Source: CADEED01 sp035765415 (GTDB lineage Bacteria > Pseudomonadota > Gammaproteobacteria > Steroidobacterales > Steroidobacteraceae). From it: 64,000 nucleotides of DNA. Each line of letters opens with the position of its first letter. Within the stretch, counting starts at the first letter, position 1. The notes under the pieces were generated by a model that saw nothing but the letters and a program-made list of their open reading frames with translations, was not told the origin of the DNA and searched no databases. The stretch is taken from contig DASTXR010000006.1 of assembly GCA_035765415.1 (NCBI GenBank), forward strand, positions 62,001 through 126,000. Direction: 5' to 3'. Both the position numbers and the translations under genes were made by a program. This document shows, one piece after another, positions 62,060-64,000 of the stretch.

Positions 62060-62848
62060 TCAGGGCCGCGATGCGACGATCTCGCCGCGCAACTCACGCA
62101 GCTTGTCCTTGACTGCCTTGGCATTCTCCCCGCCCATGCGGATCAGCACCTTCTGCCCCGCCGACAGCGACTCGAGCTTCGGATCGGCGAACTCGTACTG
62201 CACACCCGGCCGCGCGAGCGCGATCGGATCCCGGACTTCGGGCGTGGCTAACAGGTGGTCGATCACTTCGATCAGCCGATCGTTGAAGTACTCCGGCGGA
62301 TGTCCGAGGCTTTCGTACGCTTCCTGAAACAGCGGGTAATGGCGAGTGTAGGTCTCGACCAGGGTCTTGGTGTCGGTCGCGCGGATCGACTGCACCAGCA
62401 GGTTGTAGCGCTCGTAGTTGGCGGGGCTCAGCACAGGCGCGTCTTCCGAGCCGCCGACCGCAAACTTTCCGGGCATGGGTTTTACAGGGCGAATCCGTTC
62501 GGCCACTTTCTCGGTAGACAGATTGTCGACGCTGACCACGATGTGCCGGACCAGGTCTTTCGTGACGATGAACTGCTCCACGGAGTCCTTGCCGATGAGA
62601 TCCGTCAACACGTTCTTCATCGGCTCATCGCTCTCATTGAGCGGCGGGAGCGGCACCTGGGTCTCGGGCGCAGGCAAAGGATGCTTGACGGCCGGTTCCT
62701 CGGGCGCCGCCGCGGGCGGCGGCACGACCGCCGCAGGCTTCGGAGGCGGCGCCGACGGTTCGCGTACGGAGATGTAGATGATGGCGCCGATCGAGAGGCC
62801 AACCACCGCCACCGCGGCAGCCACGTATTTCAGGTTCTCGTTTTCCAT
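62060..62848 (-). CDS. DUF3014 membrane-anchored protein
   Basis: The 262-aa protein has one N-terminal transmembrane helix (YVAAAVAVVGLSIGAIIYI), a Pro/Ala-rich linker (about 30-65) and a globular DUF3014 region with LPPLNESDEPMKNVL, PGKFAVGG and LVETYTRHYPLFQEAYESLG. It probably faces the periplasm. Function unknown. ATG 62848 was chosen because it leads directly into the transmembrane helix. Confidence 0.85.
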   Translation of the reverse strand: MENENLKYVAAAVAVVGLSIGAIIYISVREPSAPPPKPAAVVPPPAAAPEEPAVKHPLPAPETQVPLPPLNESDEPMKNVLTDLIGKDSVEQFIVTKDLVRHIVVSVDNLSTEKVAERIRPVKPMPGKFAVGGSEDAPVLSPANYERYNLLVQSIRATDTKTLVETYTRHYPLFQEAYESLGHPPEYFNDRLIEVIDHLLATPEVRDPIALARPGVQYEFADPKLESLSAGQKVLIRMGGENAKAVKDKLRELRGEIVASRP

Positions 62849-62947
62849 GCGGTGGTCAGTATACGGGCGAAGCGCTGCCGCGGGGGCGCACCCCCGATCC
62901 GGACGCATGTCACGGATTTTTCTGACAAAGCGAAATGCGGGCCGTAC

Positions 62948-64000
62948 CTAGATAGGGAGCGCAGCGGGGTTCCCGATTCGCAGGCGTTCCGCTCCGAGCA
63001 TTGCCGGCGACAGCCCTGCGTCCGCGAGACGCGCCGGCAGCGCGCGGCCCAGCGCGAGGTGTGCGCAGGCTTCGCCCATGGCGGCGCACGTCTGAATTCC
63101 GTATCCACCGAGGGCGGCCACCCAGAAAAAACCCCGCGCCTGCGCGTCGAAGCCACCCACGAGTCCCCCGTCGGCGACGAATGAACGCAGCCCCGCCCAG
63201 GGTCGCATCGGACGTTCGATGCGCATGGTCGTGGCCCGTTCGATGCGATCGATGGCAATCGCGATATCGAGTTCCTCCGCCTGCACATCGTGAGGCCGGA
63301 CGGGGTCGGCATTGGCGGGCGAGCCGAGCAGAAGTCCCGCGTCGGGCTTGAAATAGAAATCTTCATCGACGTTGGTCACGAACGGCCAACGCGCCGTGAT
63401 GACGCCCTCGGGCGGCTGGAACAGGAATGCCGTTCTACGTCGTGGCTCCAGTCCCAGGGGCGCCACCTGCGCAAGCGCGGCCACCTCATCGGCCCAGGCG
63501 CCCGCGGCGTCGACGATCACCGGCGCCCGCAGGGTATGCGATGGCGCACCGCGCATGCTGACTTCGACTAACCACTCTCCTCGCGAACGCTCGATGGAGT
63601 GAATCTGCACGCCGCACTCGACGCGACTGCCGCGCTGCCTCAGCCCTCGCATGAAGCCCTGGTGCAGCGCGTTGACGTCGATGTCGGCCGCGCCGGGTTC
63701 GAATATTCCTGCGTGCGCGAATTGCGGCTCGAGCACCGGAACCATCGAGCGCATCTGCGTCTCGTCGAGCAACTGCAACTGCGGTGAGCAGGCGCGAAGA
63801 GTGTCGAAGGAATTCGCGACCTGCGCAGCCTGTTCCTGCGTGCCGATCACGAGCGCCCCGCGCGGCGCGAGCAACGCATGCTCGACGAAGCCGCGCGGCG
63901 GCCGCTCGAAGAACGAACGGCTCGCGCGCGTCAGCGCGCGCACCTGGGCGCCGCCGTAAGTCTCGCTGAACAGCGCCGCCGAACGGCCCGTGGAATGCAG
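62948..64000 (-). CDS. FAD-dependent amine/amino-acid oxidase (DAO family), N-terminus outside window
   Basis: About 350 residues are visible. The reading frame continues in frame to the right edge with HSTGRSAALFSETYG, the DAO-family segment that follows the dinucleotide-binding motif, so the GxGxxG start lies beyond 64000. Visible parts include PVIVDAAGAWADEVA (second FAD segment) and GFFWVAALGGYGIQTCAAMG (C-terminal FAD/substrate motif). Homologues oxidise glycine, D-amino acids or related amines, but the substrate is not clear here. Confidence 0.88.
   Translation of the reverse strand: MHSTGRSAALFSETYGGAQVRALTRASRSFFERPPRGFVEHALLAPRGALVIGTQEQAAQVANSFDTLRACSPQLQLLDETQMRSMVPVLEPQFAHAGIFEPGAADIDVNALHQGFMRGLRQRGSRVECGVQIHSIERSRGEWLVEVSMRGAPSHTLRAPVIVDAAGAWADEVAALAQVAPLGLEPRRRTAFLFQPPEGVITARWPFVTNVDEDFYFKPDAGLLLGSPANADPVRPHDVQAEELDIAIAIDRIERATTMRIERPMRPWAGLRSFVADGGLVGGFDAQARGFFWVAALGGYGIQTCAAMGEACAHLALGRALPARLADAGLSPAMLGAERLRIGNPAALPI

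Noticed and set aside
1..64000. CRISPR arrays, rRNA genes, insertion sequences
   Set aside because: No regularly spaced direct repeats, rRNA signatures or transposase-like proteins were seen.

Overview
The window is GC-rich and gammaproteobacterial in character. The cysteinyl-tRNA synthetase is E. coli-like, and there is a complete pgaABCD set plus DUF3187 and DUF3014 proteins. I cannot place it below class; a Steroidobacterales/Nevskiales-like soil bacterium would fit, but that is inference.

Positions 1-42.4 kb form one minus-strand biosynthetic locus around a trans-acyltransferase (AT-less) modular polyketide synthase. It reads from right to left. A NusG paralogue of the LoaP/TaA type (41903-42406) is followed by two operons. 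Operon B (promoter about 41.8 kb) encodes two small unknown proteins, cysteinyl-tRNA synthetase, a metallophosphoesterase, a Sfp-type phosphopantetheinyl transferase and an acyltransferase-like protein whose residues suggest an acyl hydrolase. Operon A (promoter about 37.0 kb) starts with a tRNA-Cys(GCA) gene placed 14 nt before the start codon of a PKS (ACP - DUF2156 - tryptophanase-like PLP lyase - KS - ACP - terminal reductase). It continues with an SDR, a GMC-type oxidoreductase, three membrane-anchored START-like proteins, a 4911-residue PKS with a GNAT loading module, and a further PKS that runs off the left edge. Both operons carry the same two-hairpin RNA element just after the promoter, a plausible target of the NusG paralogue.

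The readable assembly line is: GNAT-ACP loading; KS-DH-KR-MT-ACP; KS-DH(dead)-ECH-ECH-ECH-ACP; KS-DH split to KR-ACP on the next protein; KS-DH(dead)-ECH-ECH-ECH-ACP; KS-KR-MT (cut by the edge). The ACPs after the ECH triplets carry the Trp that flags beta-branching. The terminal module is encoded first in the operon.

The most striking observation is the co-occurrence of tRNA-Cys, CysRS, a DUF2156 domain (fold of tRNA-dependent aminoacyl transferases) and a PLP beta-eliminating lyase domain, tied together by shared leader elements. I propose that cysteine is delivered from Cys-tRNA to a carrier-bound polyketide and then cleaved, for example to install sulfur. The nearest precedent I know is the DUF-SH didomain of the leinamycin-family PKSs; tRNA dependence would be new.

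Right of 43.4 kb the genes look more ordinary. On the plus strand are a BBE-type oxidase, a Sde182/DUF1593 hydrolase and a flavin monooxygenase of acyl-CoA dehydrogenase fold (possible tailoring genes or an unrelated catabolic set). Then come small membrane proteins, a Tat-exported ferritin-like protein with cytochrome c, an outer-membrane DUF3187 protein, a VWA lipoprotein/membrane protein pair, the pgaABCD exopolysaccharide operon, a secreted GH51-like glycosidase, a Phd-like antitoxin/nucleotidyltransferase pair, a DUF3014 protein and a partial FAD-dependent amine oxidase at the right edge.
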